This document shows positions 1 through 6,950 of a stretch of DNA of 10,280 bases, in pieces. The stretch spans positions 1-10,280 of the forward strand of contig JAGWVZ010000083.1 of assembly GCA_018970625.1 (NCBI GenBank). Reading direction: 5' to 3'. A program made the translations under genes and the position numbers. This DNA comes from Myxococcales bacterium (GTDB lineage Bacteria; Myxococcota; Bradymonadia; REDH01). Under the pieces are notes generated by a model, which made no database searches, was not told the origin of the DNA, and saw only the letters and a list, made by a program, of their open reading frames with translations. Every line of letters starts with the position of its first letter. The stretch's first letter is position 1.

Positions 1-74
1 CGAGGCCGACGCCTTCTAACCCGGGCCGAGCCGCTTCGCCGGCTGTCTGGTTTGCGCTCTCGCCAAGGCACGTC
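1..74. other. Left-edge intergenic or gene-end stretch
   Basis: This is the short stretch before the first clear gene. One plus-strand frame ends in TAA at 17-19 after the residues EADAF, which could be the tail of an upstream gene. A second frame stays open until TGA at 76-78, which would overlap the first gene's ATG, but its arginine-rich reading looks like an out-of-frame shadow. The third frame is open into the first gene. No promoter could be recognised. Confidence 0.3.
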
Positions 75-1133
75 ATGAAGCTCTCGAATGGTACGATGGT
101 GGTCACGGCGAACAGGGGGTTCCGGGTGCCACGTGCTCTGCGTGCGACCCTGCTTATGGGCTGCGTCAGCGTGTGGGCGTGCACCCGCCCTGCAACACCC
201 GTTACGACGACCGACTCACCAGGGGTGCGCGAGTGGCATGTGGTGCCGTATGCGTTGCCCGAACCGTGGTCCAATCGCGACACCGAGGTCAGCGGGCTGG
301 CATGGTGGGGCGATTCGCTGGTGTTGCTGCCGCAATATCCCGCGCGGGTGCAACAGCGTCTGGCGGTGATTGACAGCGCGCAGCTCGCATCGGGGGCACC
401 GTTGACGCCAACGCACCTCACCCTGACCAATCCGCACGTGGTGGAGTCGATTCCCGGGTTCGAGGGGCTTGAAGCGATCGCCTTTCAGGGTGACGCTTTC
501 GCCGTGACGGTCGAAGCCAGACAGGGCGGCGACATGACGGGGCATCTGGTCACAGGAACGGTCGACGCCGTCGCCCGGACGCTCACGTTTCGTACCGACT
601 GCGTGGTTCCCTTGCCCATGCCGACTCAGCTCGACAACAAATCATTCGAGTCTGTCGTGCCCTGGCAGGGCGGCTGGCTGACGATGTATGAAGTGAATGG
701 CGATATGGAAGTGGCCGATTCGTTTGGGGTTTTTGTTAGCGGTGCATGTGTTGCAGAGCCGCGCGATGTGCCGTCGCTTCCATATCGACTTACTGATGTG
801 GCGCTGCTGGATACGGTGGGTTCGCTGGCCGTCCTCAACTACCACTGGCCCGGTGAGACCGAGCTACGAACATCGGACGCGCCTCTGCGAACGCGGTGGG
901 GTGTCGGGTCCAGTCATACGCAGCAGCCGCATGTGGAGCGGGTCGTCTTCTGGCGCATTGGGGCGGATGGTTCGGTGATCGAGGAAGATCGTGCACCGGT
1001 CTGGTTCTCGCTCGAACCTGGCGTCGCCCGAAACTGGGAGGGTCTGGTGGGCTGGCAGGAAGGTTTTCTGGCGGTGACCGACAGGCACCCGGGCACGATC
1101 CTCGCGCGGATTGTCCCACCCGGACAGCCCTGA
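75..1133 (+). CDS. Putative lipoprotein with phytase-like / SdiA-regulated type beta-propeller
   Basis: The protein has 352 residues and is probably exported and lipid-anchored. A basic stretch (PRALR, residues 19-23) and a hydrophobic run are followed by Cys36 in the context SVWAC, a loose lipobox; Cys30 (LMGC) is an alternative. The rest is mostly beta-strand-like and carries a recurring blade motif: SGLAW (73-77), EGLEAI (130-135), ESVVPW (192-197), TDVALL (240-245) and EGLVGW (322-327), each followed by a hydrophobic strand. This pattern is known from SdiA-regulated proteins and the esterase-like phytase family, so I infer a beta-propeller. The substrate is unknown and I see no catalytic signature. 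The ATG at 75 has AAGG at 65-68. A GTG at 126 preceded by AGGGGG (114-119) would give a shorter, more typical lipoprotein signal and is a serious alternative start. I am confident that it is a gene and less so of the family. Confidence 0.8.
   Translation: MKLSNGTMVVTANRGFRVPRALRATLLMGCVSVWACTRPATPVTTTDSPGVREWHVVPYALPEPWSNRDTEVSGLAWWGDSLVLLPQYPARVQQRLAVIDSAQLASGAPLTPTHLTLTNPHVVESIPGFEGLEAIAFQGDAFAVTVEARQGGDMTGHLVTGTVDAVARTLTFRTDCVVPLPMPTQLDNKSFESVVPWQGGWLTMYEVNGDMEVADSFGVFVSGACVAEPRDVPSLPYRLTDVALLDTVGSLAVLNYHWPGETELRTSDAPLRTRWGVGSSHTQQPHVERVVFWRIGADGSVIEEDRAPVWFSLEPGVARNWEGLVGWQEGFLAVTDRHPGTILARIVPPGQP
114..119 (+). promoter_or_regulatory. Possible ribosome binding site for an internal GTG start at 126
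   Basis: AGGGGG lies six bases before GTG at 126, inside the frame of the first gene. Starting there would place the putative lipobox cysteine at residue 19, a usual lipoprotein signal length, whereas the ATG at 75 gives a 35-residue leader. If 75 is the true start, this run reads as part of AAC-AGG-GGG, and AGG is an unusual arginine codon in GC-rich genes. This is suggestive, not decisive. Confidence 0.4.
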
Positions 1134-1348
1134 GGGCGACTTGCGATGGCGGAGCGATCCGGATTGGGTGTTGCGCCGTACCGTGAGCGGGCTATCGGTG
1201 CCGCGTGCCCAACTGGATAGCGGCACGATGGTGAAGCCGTCGTTGCGTGCGTCATTTGTTTGGGCGCCGCCCGTCCGCCGTCATCGCGCTGGTCAGGCGG
1301 GCGTCCTGCCTGTGCGTCTCATGTTCTCTCCTGCGTGTGTCTCGTTGT
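1134..1348. other. Intergenic stretch, no clear element
   Basis: About 215 bases separate the stop of the propeller lipoprotein gene from the preferred start of the next gene. The frame of the next gene is open back to a GTG at 1247, but that extension is rich in Cys, Arg and Ser and does not look like coding sequence. I see no convincing promoter, terminator hairpin or RNA. Only a weak inverted pair CAGGC/GCCTG is present near 1300. Confidence 0.4.
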
Positions 1349-2368
1349 ATGTCCGTATCGATCCCCGTTTCGTTTCCGGCGTGGTCCACCGCATGGCCCT
1401 GCACAGCGACTGGCCTGGCCTGGCTGCTGGCTCACGAGCTTGCGCCTGAGGCTCCTCATACAGCGTTTGGGCTGTCGGGAGCCGCTTTCAGGGCGTACTT
1501 TTTTACGCCCGATGACAACTACAACTACGACGTCGTGTTTCCGGGAGTGCTCTGGCATGACGCGTCACTCACGCTCGACCACTATGGCATCATCGAGTCG
1601 TTGGCGGCGCACTGGGGCTGTGACATTCGGCGCTCTCAGGCCTCGGCGAACGAGCATGCTGCGCTGCTGAAACGCGAGCGCGACGAATGCCGCACCGCTT
1701 GGGCTCGCCTGGATGGCGTTGCACGCTGGACCGCTGTCGCTTACCCGCCAGCGGCGGTGCACGGCGCCGAATCAACCGCCGCCCTTACCCTGCATGTGTC
1801 CCGCGATGCGCAGGTCGCCAGCCCGGCGGCCGAAGTGGTGACCGTGCGCCGTGGATTCCCCGACATTCCCGTATCGCGGCGTCACGCGTTGCAGCGGGAC
1901 GTCCTGCAGTTCGCGCGGCTTCATGCCGAGAGCGGTAAAGAGATCGCCGCCGATCACGATGTCATTCTCGCATCGGGTCCTCGCGCCTTTCTTGTGGCAG
2001 CCCAGTGGTTCGAGTCAGGCGCGGCTGCTTTGCATGACGACTGGTCGCGCTCGGCGTCGCAGTGGCTGGGTGACCTGCACGCCGCCCGAACCGGGGCCGC
2101 TGATTTTCTGCATGCGTGGGCGGTAGCGCTGGATGCAGGAGACGAGCAGTGGGCAGTCGTGCCGGGAGGAACCGACGCGCTCGGGGCCGCCGCTGCCGCC
2201 TACAGGATGGTCTCGGATGAGCTGCAGCCCGTCTTGCCGGCTGATGTGTTGACGGACGGACGCGCGATCGCCACCGCGCTTCGCGCCGCACACCGCAGTG
2301 AGTTGATCGCGCTGCAGCTGTTGTCGCGCGTCGACCCCCGTCCTGATGGTGCGTGGCTACCGTCCTGA
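1349..2368 (+). CDS. Hypothetical protein, possible papain-like (BtrH_N / C39-like) cysteine hydrolase
   Basis: The protein has 339 residues from ATG 1349; a GTG at 1247 would add 34 residues of poor coding character. I do not recognise it with certainty. Near the N-terminus a lone cysteine (Cys18, in WPCTATGLAWLL) opens a helix. About 30 residues later comes GLSGAAFRAYFF, followed by a tyrosine/asparagine-rich segment and then LDHYGI. A cysteine at the start of a helix followed by G(L)SG.AFR is the arrangement I associate with BtrH N-terminal-like and C39-like cysteine hydrolases or acyltransferases of biosynthetic clusters and unknown proteins. That would make Cys18 the nucleophile and a later histidine its partner, but this is inference. 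The C-terminal half is alanine-rich and helical, resembling the helical tail seen in such proteins. There is no signal peptide or membrane segment, so it is probably cytoplasmic. The TMEM43-family gene follows closely. No biosynthetic gene lies nearby to hint at a substrate. Confidence 0.65.
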   Translation: MSVSIPVSFPAWSTAWPCTATGLAWLLAHELAPEAPHTAFGLSGAAFRAYFFTPDDNYNYDVVFPGVLWHDASLTLDHYGIIESLAAHWGCDIRRSQASANEHAALLKRERDECRTAWARLDGVARWTAVAYPPAAVHGAESTAALTLHVSRDAQVASPAAEVVTVRRGFPDIPVSRRHALQRDVLQFARLHAESGKEIAADHDVILASGPRAFLVAAQWFESGAAALHDDWSRSASQWLGDLHAARTGAADFLHAWAVALDAGDEQWAVVPGGTDALGAAAAAYRMVSDELQPVLPADVLTDGRAIATALRAAHRSELIALQLLSRVDPRPDGAWLPS

Positions 2369-2451
2369 AGCCGGTCAAAAGATCGCTCGCCGGGGTTGTC
2401 ACCGAACCTGCATGTGAGCATTCTGTAAGAGCCTCGCGCCCGGATTGTGCA

Positions 2452-3657
2452 GTGATTTCTCAGGTCGTCAAAACGGTGGTCACAGGCATCATCCCGCAGC
2501 TGTTGCAGTCGCTGCTGCTGATGCCGCTGGGCATTGTCATGTTCCTGTTTTCATTCCTGATTTTGTGGATGAACGAGGGCCTTCCGCTGCGTCACGAACT
2601 CGCCGGGCAGACGGTGGTCATGTCGCCCGACGGCGCTGGTGCCCCACGAAACGGCGCGGCTGTCTCGGTGACGGGTCCGTTGACGGCCGCTGCGCCGGTG
2701 ACGGGCGACGACGGCTTTTTCGTGGGTGGTCAGTACGTCGCCGTGTATCGCATCGCCGAGGCGTACGCATGGCATGAATCGGTGACGCACGATTCGGAGC
2801 GCCGCTGGGGTGGTTCAATCGTCGACCGGCAGACGTTCGACTACGCCCTGCAATGGGCCGAGTTCGTGCCCGACCACACCCGATTCGAAGAGCCCGACGG
2901 CCACCTGAACGTGCCGATGACGGTTGGTGGTGCATTTGTACCCGGTGCTGGTTTTCGGGTGGGACAGATTCCTATTGCCACCGAAAAGGTCATCCCACCG
3001 GGCGCGACGATGCTCGACTGGGGCCGCGTGACGCGTATCGCGCAGGGACAATCGGGCACCGTTGCAGGGCGGTGGCTGTATCTGGCGGGAGCAGACCCGT
3101 CCAACCCTCGTCCCGGCGACCAGCGTGTCATGTACTGGGTGGTGCCGCAGGGGCAGCCGGTGACGGTGTTCGGTGCCTGGGTAAAAGGAGCGTTGCAGCC
3201 GCTGGACGCCGACGGAATGCCGTTCTTTGACATCATCTCGGGCCCCCGCGAGGCGGCGATTGAGGTGCTTGAAGACGAAGACAACATGCGCATCTGGGCG
3301 CTTCGAGTCGTGGGGGTGCTGGCGATGTGGGGCGGGTTATTCCTGTTGCTCTCGCCGGTTTATACCGTCTGCGACATCATTCCGCCGTTGGGGATTCTGA
3401 TGCGCGTGCTGGTTGCGCTGGGCACCGTGTTTCCAACGATTTTGCTCTCCGGGATCACGGTGGTGCTGTCGATTGTGGGTCACAACATGCTGTGGACGGG
3501 CATGATTCTGGGCAGCATGGTCGTGTTTATCCTGCTGCAGTACTATGCGTGGCCGCGCTGGCGTTCGCGATGGATGGGTTTCAAACGATCCCCGTCGAGC
3601 TCGGTCGAACCGGGGAGCTCCGCGAACGCTCCGAACGCGGATTCGACGCCAGTCTAG
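2452..3657 (+). CDS. TMEM43 (LUMA) family membrane protein
   Basis: The protein has 401 residues from GTG 2452. A GTG at 2353 overlapping the previous gene would add 33 residues, but that extension uses atypical codons (AGA, GTA, TGT) and family members usually begin shortly before the first membrane segment. Counting from 2452, a membrane helix at about 19-40 ends in LWMNEG, a match to the conserved WNEG signature that follows the first helix in TMEM43 proteins. A soluble domain of roughly 240 residues follows, with WHESVTH, DYALQWAEF and FVPGAGFRVG blocks. Three hydrophobic segments lie near 282-303, 312-340 and 349-367, and the tail is Ser/Asn/Pro-rich. One N-terminal plus three C-terminal helices is the known TMEM43 layout. 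The human homologue sits in the inner nuclear membrane and endoplasmic reticulum. The bacterial role is unknown; the large domain is expected to face the periplasm. It ends convergently with pdxA, 73 bases away. Confidence 0.8.
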   Translation: MISQVVKTVVTGIIPQLLQSLLLMPLGIVMFLFSFLILWMNEGLPLRHELAGQTVVMSPDGAGAPRNGAAVSVTGPLTAAAPVTGDDGFFVGGQYVAVYRIAEAYAWHESVTHDSERRWGGSIVDRQTFDYALQWAEFVPDHTRFEEPDGHLNVPMTVGGAFVPGAGFRVGQIPIATEKVIPPGATMLDWGRVTRIAQGQSGTVAGRWLYLAGADPSNPRPGDQRVMYWVVPQGQPVTVFGAWVKGALQPLDADGMPFFDIISGPREAAIEVLEDEDNMRIWALRVVGVLAMWGGLFLLLSPVYTVCDIIPPLGILMRVLVALGTVFPTILLSGITVVLSIVGHNMLWTGMILGSMVVFILLQYYAWPRWRSRWMGFKRSPSSSVEPGSSANAPNADSTPV

Positions 3658-3730
3658 GTAGCCAGAGCGGGTCGAGGGCAGGTGTGTGTGCTCCAGCCAA
3701 CGAGGCGGTCATGCGCGAGCGCTCGCCGTG
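3658..3730. other. Convergent intergenic gap with a palindrome
   Basis: These 73 bases separate the stop of the TMEM43-family gene from the stop of pdxA on the other strand. A perfect 12-base palindrome, GCGAGCGCTCGC, lies at 3715-3726 close to the pdxA end. It has no loop and no T-run, so it is not a convincing intrinsic terminator. It may be chance in GC-rich DNA. Confidence 0.4.
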
Positions 3731-4780
3731 TCAGGAAGGGCGAGTCGTTGCGAGGCGCCGCGCTGCCAGCGTGGCAGCCAGACCGGTGGCGTACCTGAAA
3801 CTGGACACGTCGGCCACGCCGCTGCCCGCGATGTCGTAGGCGGTACCGTGGTCGACGCTGGTGCGAATCAGAGGCAGGCCGAGCGTCAGGTTGGCGGCTT
3901 CTCCGAAGTGCCGCGTCTTGAGGGGACCCAGCCCCTGATCGTGGTACATGGCGACGACCGCATCGGCCTGCATGTGGCCATTGGCGACGCGTGGGAAGAC
4001 GGTATCGGCTGGCCATGGCCCAGAGACGTTCATGCCCAGCGCACACGCCTGTTCAATGACGGGCGTAATCAGGGTCAGCTCTTCGGTGCCAATGGTGCCT
4101 TCTTCACCCGCATGCGGGTTCAGGCCGCAGACGGCAATGTGGGGGCGTTCAAGCGCGTGCCAGCCCCAGGACTGGAGTGTGTCGTGCGTAATGCGAATGG
4201 TCTGCAGCAGGTCATGGGCGTTCAGATGGGTCGCCACCTGCGACACGGGAATATGAACGGTCGCCAGCGCCACACGCAGCACGTCGCCGGCGAGCAACAT
4301 GACCACCTGCGGTACGCCACATGCTTGTTGAAGTACTTCGGTATGTCCTGTGGGCGGCAGCCCTGCATCGGCCAGCCGCTTCTTGTGCCACGGCAACGTC
4401 GAGATCGCGTCGATGCGTCCTGCGAGCCCGTGCTGAATGGCCAGAAGCAGCGCCTCGTGTTGCAGTCTCCCGAACGCGGGAATCGGCTGAGCCCAGGGAT
4501 ATCGCGGGGAGTGCGCGCGGTCCCAGCCGCTGTCGATGTGCAACACGGCGAGCTCATCGGCGGGTATGCCACGTGCCTCATCGGGGGTGTTCACCTGCCG
4601 CAGGGCGCGCACGACAGAGCTCCCGCGCGCCCGCAGATCGTCGTGTGCGTGTTGCAGCAGCAACAGGTCGGCATACGCGACCAGCGAGCAGCGCTCACGG
4701 AGCTGCGAGGCGGTACGCAGCAACAGCTCGGGTCCGACGCCGGCAGCGTCGCCGATCGTGACGCCAATCAGCGGAAGCAT
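3731..4780 (-). CDS. pdxA: 4-hydroxythreonine-4-phosphate dehydrogenase PdxA
   Basis: This cytoplasmic enzyme of the DXP-dependent pyridoxal phosphate pathway oxidises 4-phosphooxy-L-threonine with NAD; the product condenses with deoxyxylulose phosphate on PdxJ. The protein has 349 residues, a normal length (E. coli 329). The three metal-binding histidines, matched to E. coli H166, H211 and H266, are present: H176 in TVHIPV, H223 in LNPHAGE and H280 in YHDQGL. The substrate-binding GHTE (145-148) is kept, as are K288, N297 and R306 and the block RTSVDHGTA (306-314). One oddity is the N-terminal signature, which reads GDAAGVGPE where G(D/E)PAG(I/V)GP is usual. The start ATG overlaps the stop of the SurA-like gene by one base (TGATG), suggesting coupled translation. 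The surA-pdxA order is the same as in E. coli. No pdxJ is in view. The identification is secure. Confidence 0.97.
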   Translation of the reverse strand: MLPLIGVTIGDAAGVGPELLLRTASQLRERCSLVAYADLLLLQHAHDDLRARGSSVVRALRQVNTPDEARGIPADELAVLHIDSGWDRAHSPRYPWAQPIPAFGRLQHEALLLAIQHGLAGRIDAISTLPWHKKRLADAGLPPTGHTEVLQQACGVPQVVMLLAGDVLRVALATVHIPVSQVATHLNAHDLLQTIRITHDTLQSWGWHALERPHIAVCGLNPHAGEEGTIGTEELTLITPVIEQACALGMNVSGPWPADTVFPRVANGHMQADAVVAMYHDQGLGPLKTRHFGEAANLTLGLPLIRTSVDHGTAYDIAGSGVADVSSFRYATGLAATLAARRLATTRPS

Positions 4781-5781
4781 CAGGGAAAGTCGGTGATGAG
4801 CACGTTGATGTACGCCTGCCCTCGCACCCGTTCCAGATAGACCTCGGAGCGCTGCTCGGCATACTGCGCCTGTAGCTCCCCATAAATCTGGTCACGCACG
4901 GCCTCGGCATCATCGAGCGGGCGTCGTTCGACATCATCCAGACGAATGATGTGAAATCCGAACTGCGAGCGCACCGGCTCGGAGATTTCGCCCGGCGCGA
5001 GGGCGAGGGCCGCGCGCACGTAGTCCTGATCGAGCTCCGACGCGCGAAAGGTGCCCAGACGACCGCCGGTATTGCGCGAACCATCGGCGTTCTCGCGGCT
5101 GGCGATCCCGGCAAAGTCACCCGTCTGTTGCAGCTCGTCCCACAGCGCACGGGCGCGCGTTTCGGCAGCGACGATGTCGTCAGCAGAGCTTCCGCGCGGG
5201 GTGACCACCAGGATGTGGCTCGTGGAGAGGAACGCCTCGTTCAGGCCATCGGGATAACGCTGGTCGATGACCGCATCGATCTCGGCGTCGGAGATGCTCA
5301 GCTCGCTCAACACATCCAGCTGCACCATACGCAGTCGGGTGAGATGCGCGCCGATCATCTCGCGAAAGTCGTTCTCTTCGATGCCCTGCCGCTGCATTTC
5401 GAGCAGAAACTGCGCCTCGGTCAGCCCCATGGCGTCGTATTGCTGTGCGACAAACTGGTCGATTTCGGCCTCGGTAATGGCCAGCTCGCGTTCTTCGGCA
5501 GAGGACGCGAGAAGGCGCGCGTCGATCAGGAAGTCGAGCACTTCGCTGGCCAGCGCATCCAGCTCTTCTTCCGTCGTGAGCCGCGAAGGATCAACGCCAG
5601 TGAATTGAATGTAGATGGGCATGAGCCGGTACACGTCGCTGAGCGTAATGATGTCATCGTTTACGATGGCAGCGATGCGGTCGATGACCTCGGCCTGCAC
5701 TACCGCAGGGGGCACCAGAACGCCGGAGCAACCCAGCAGGGCGCAGGTAAGAACAAGTGAGCGTGTCAGACGCGTGGTCAT
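4780..5781 (-). CDS. surA: SurA-like periplasmic peptidyl-prolyl cis-trans isomerase / chaperone
   Basis: The protein has 333 residues. A Sec signal (MTTRLTRSLVLTCALLG) probably ends at VVQA, residue 30, giving a soluble periplasmic protein. The mature start EVIDRIAAIVNDDIITLSDV closely matches the SurA N-terminal chaperone region, where E. coli has a 'vDkvaAvVNn.vvl.SDV' pattern. A helical region with paired acidic/TEAEID segments runs to about residue 182. One parvulin domain follows at about 185-282, with STSHILVV, GDFAGIASRE, TGGRLGTF and FGFHIIRLDD blocks, and then a C-terminal helix. E. coli SurA has 428 residues and two parvulin domains, so this is a one-parvulin version. The role expected from the family is to escort outer-membrane proteins through the periplasm. 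The start ATG overlaps the upstream lipoprotein stop as ATGA (5778-5781) and the stop overlaps the pdxA start. The pdxA neighbour supports calling it SurA rather than a generic PpiC/PrsA foldase. Confidence 0.87.
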   Translation of the reverse strand: MTTRLTRSLVLTCALLGCSGVLVPPAVVQAEVIDRIAAIVNDDIITLSDVYRLMPIYIQFTGVDPSRLTTEEELDALASEVLDFLIDARLLASSAEERELAITEAEIDQFVAQQYDAMGLTEAQFLLEMQRQGIEENDFREMIGAHLTRLRMVQLDVLSELSISDAEIDAVIDQRYPDGLNEAFLSTSHILVVTPRGSSADDIVAAETRARALWDELQQTGDFAGIASRENADGSRNTGGRLGTFRASELDQDYVRAALALAPGEISEPVRSQFGFHIIRLDDVERRPLDDAEAVRDQIYGELQAQYAEQRSEVYLERVRGQAYINVLITDFP

Positions 5782-6950
5782 GGGTTCACTCCAGCGTCGG
5801 GCGACATCGCGCCCTGACTGCCCTCGGCTGGGTCAACTTCCAGCACGGGCAAGGTAAAAATGGCCGATGGCGTGGGCTGTGAGGCTGTGCCGGAACGCTG
5901 CACCAACTCAAATCCGAGGACTCTCTCGGGCGCGTTGGCCAGGGCCAGGGCATCGTAACGGCGCGGCCGAGACTCTGCGAGAGGACGCGCCTGCACGAGC
6001 CGGTCGACCTGTGACTGATTCAGGGTGATGGCGGTTCGCTGGCGCGCTGCGTCCAGCTCGGCGCGCATGGCCTGGGCAACGATTCTGCTGCGCACTCTGG
6101 CTTCGGCCCAGGGGCGCACGTCGTCGAATGTGACCTCGGTGGCGTCGAATGACGCAGCGAGCTGAAACACCAGATAGCCGCTTTCGGTGGGAATGGGCCG
6201 GGTGACCTGCCCGATGCCTTCCAGGGCGAACACGGCCTCCAGCAGCTCGGGCGTCGCGCCCACGGCGGCGCTATCGGGCTGCACCCAACCGGCATCGTGC
6301 CTTAGCTCGGCCGCAAGCGCATGGGTGCTACGACGAATGGAGACATCGCGAAACAGCTGGGTTGCCGACGCGCCCGGGAGCGCCCTTTTTTGCTCGTATT
6401 CGGCCAGCGCGGCGTCGGCCGCCTGTCGCGTGTCCACCAGCAGAAACTGAACCCGGCGACGCTCAGGGCGGCTGATGTGTGCCTGTAACGACTCGAACTC
6501 TTCGCGTACCGCTTCTTCCGGTACGATCAGGGTGGAGGTCACGCCACGCAGCCAGGCCTGTGCACGGGCATCGTCGGTCAGCAGACGCTCTTCGGTGCTG
6601 CCTGTGTACCCGAGCCGTTCTGCTTCGGACGCCAGCAGCTCCAGTGTCACCAGCTCTTCGGCCAGCGAAAGACGCTGGTCGGAGTTGCCCATAAGCAGCG
6701 CCGCTTCAGCGTTCAGGGTGCTGGCACGGCGCTCGATTTCCGCGACGGTGAGTGACTGACCCCCGACGGTCGCGACGGCCAGATTGCCGATAGCCTCCAG
6801 CGTCTCGTCTCCCTGTGCTTCGGTCGGCGTGGCGGAGAGCAGGGCTGCTGTTGCGGTGGGCTCACCGGCGAGTGGCTCGGGTTTGCAGCCTGTCGCCGTC
6901 AGGAACCAGCAAGCTCCAACGATTACGGGCAGGACGGTGCGCCACTTCAT
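5778..6950 (-). CDS. Parvulin-like (PpiC/SurA_N type) lipoprotein
   Basis: The protein has 390 residues from ATG 6950. The frame is open further upstream inside mfd, but this ATG begins a clean lipoprotein signal: MKWR, a hydrophobic run and Cys22 in TATGC. A Thr/Ala/Glu-rich linker (about 24-50) precedes AVATVGGQSLTVAEIERRA, which resembles the start of SurA/PpiC N-terminal domains. A helical region follows. A divergent parvulin-like domain lies at about 160-270: RRRVQFLLV in the place of the usual HILV strand, LFRDVSIRRS, HDAGWV in the place of GGdLGW, and GIGQVTRPIPTESGYLVFQL. The usual histidine of the first strand is absent, so isomerase activity is doubtful and a chaperone role more likely. 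It is probably lipid-anchored at the inner or outer membrane, facing the periplasm. The start overlaps the mfd stop (ATGA, 6947-6950) and the stop overlaps the SurA-like start, so the four genes look co-transcribed. Confidence 0.83.
   Translation of the reverse strand: MKWRTVLPVIVGACWFLTATGCKPEPLAGEPTATAALLSATPTEAQGDETLEAIGNLAVATVGGQSLTVAEIERRASTLNAEAALLMGNSDQRLSLAEELVTLELLASEAERLGYTGSTEERLLTDDARAQAWLRGVTSTLIVPEEAVREEFESLQAHISRPERRRVQFLLVDTRQAADAALAEYEQKRALPGASATQLFRDVSIRRSTHALAAELRHDAGWVQPDSAAVGATPELLEAVFALEGIGQVTRPIPTESGYLVFQLAASFDATEVTFDDVRPWAEARVRSRIVAQAMRAELDAARQRTAITLNQSQVDRLVQARPLAESRPRRYDALALANAPERVLGFELVQRSGTASQPTPSAIFTLPVLEVDPAEGSQGAMSPDAGVNP

Noticed and set aside
1290..1316. Weak inverted repeat CAGGC/GCCTG before the second gene
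   Set aside because: It has a short stem with a mismatch if extended and no T-run or known operator pattern; it is likely chance.
1510..1531. Small direct repeat of ACAACTAC/AACTAC
   Set aside because: It encodes an Asp-Asn-Tyr-rich segment of the hypothetical protein; it is too short to be a functional repeat or array.
3327..3839. Plus-strand open frame spanning the TMEM43-family gene end and the convergent gap
   Set aside because: It lies out of frame over a conserved membrane protein and runs into antisense pdxA; there is no domain or start signal.
3686..4840. Long plus-strand open frame (384 codons) opposite pdxA
   Set aside because: It is exactly antisense to a well-conserved PdxA reading frame, has low-complexity composition with no recognisable domain, and long antisense frames are expected in GC-rich genes.
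4951..5760. Plus-strand open frame (269 codons) opposite the SurA-like gene
   Set aside because: It is a mirror of a gene with a clear signal peptide and parvulin domain; the antisense reading has no domain or plausible start context.
6386..6391. Run of six T on the plus strand (A6 in the lipoprotein mRNA) as a programmed frameshift or slippage site
   Set aside because: The codons read CAA AAA AGG, which does not fit the usual minus-one slippery heptamer, and the frame continues with sensible parvulin-like sequence on both sides.
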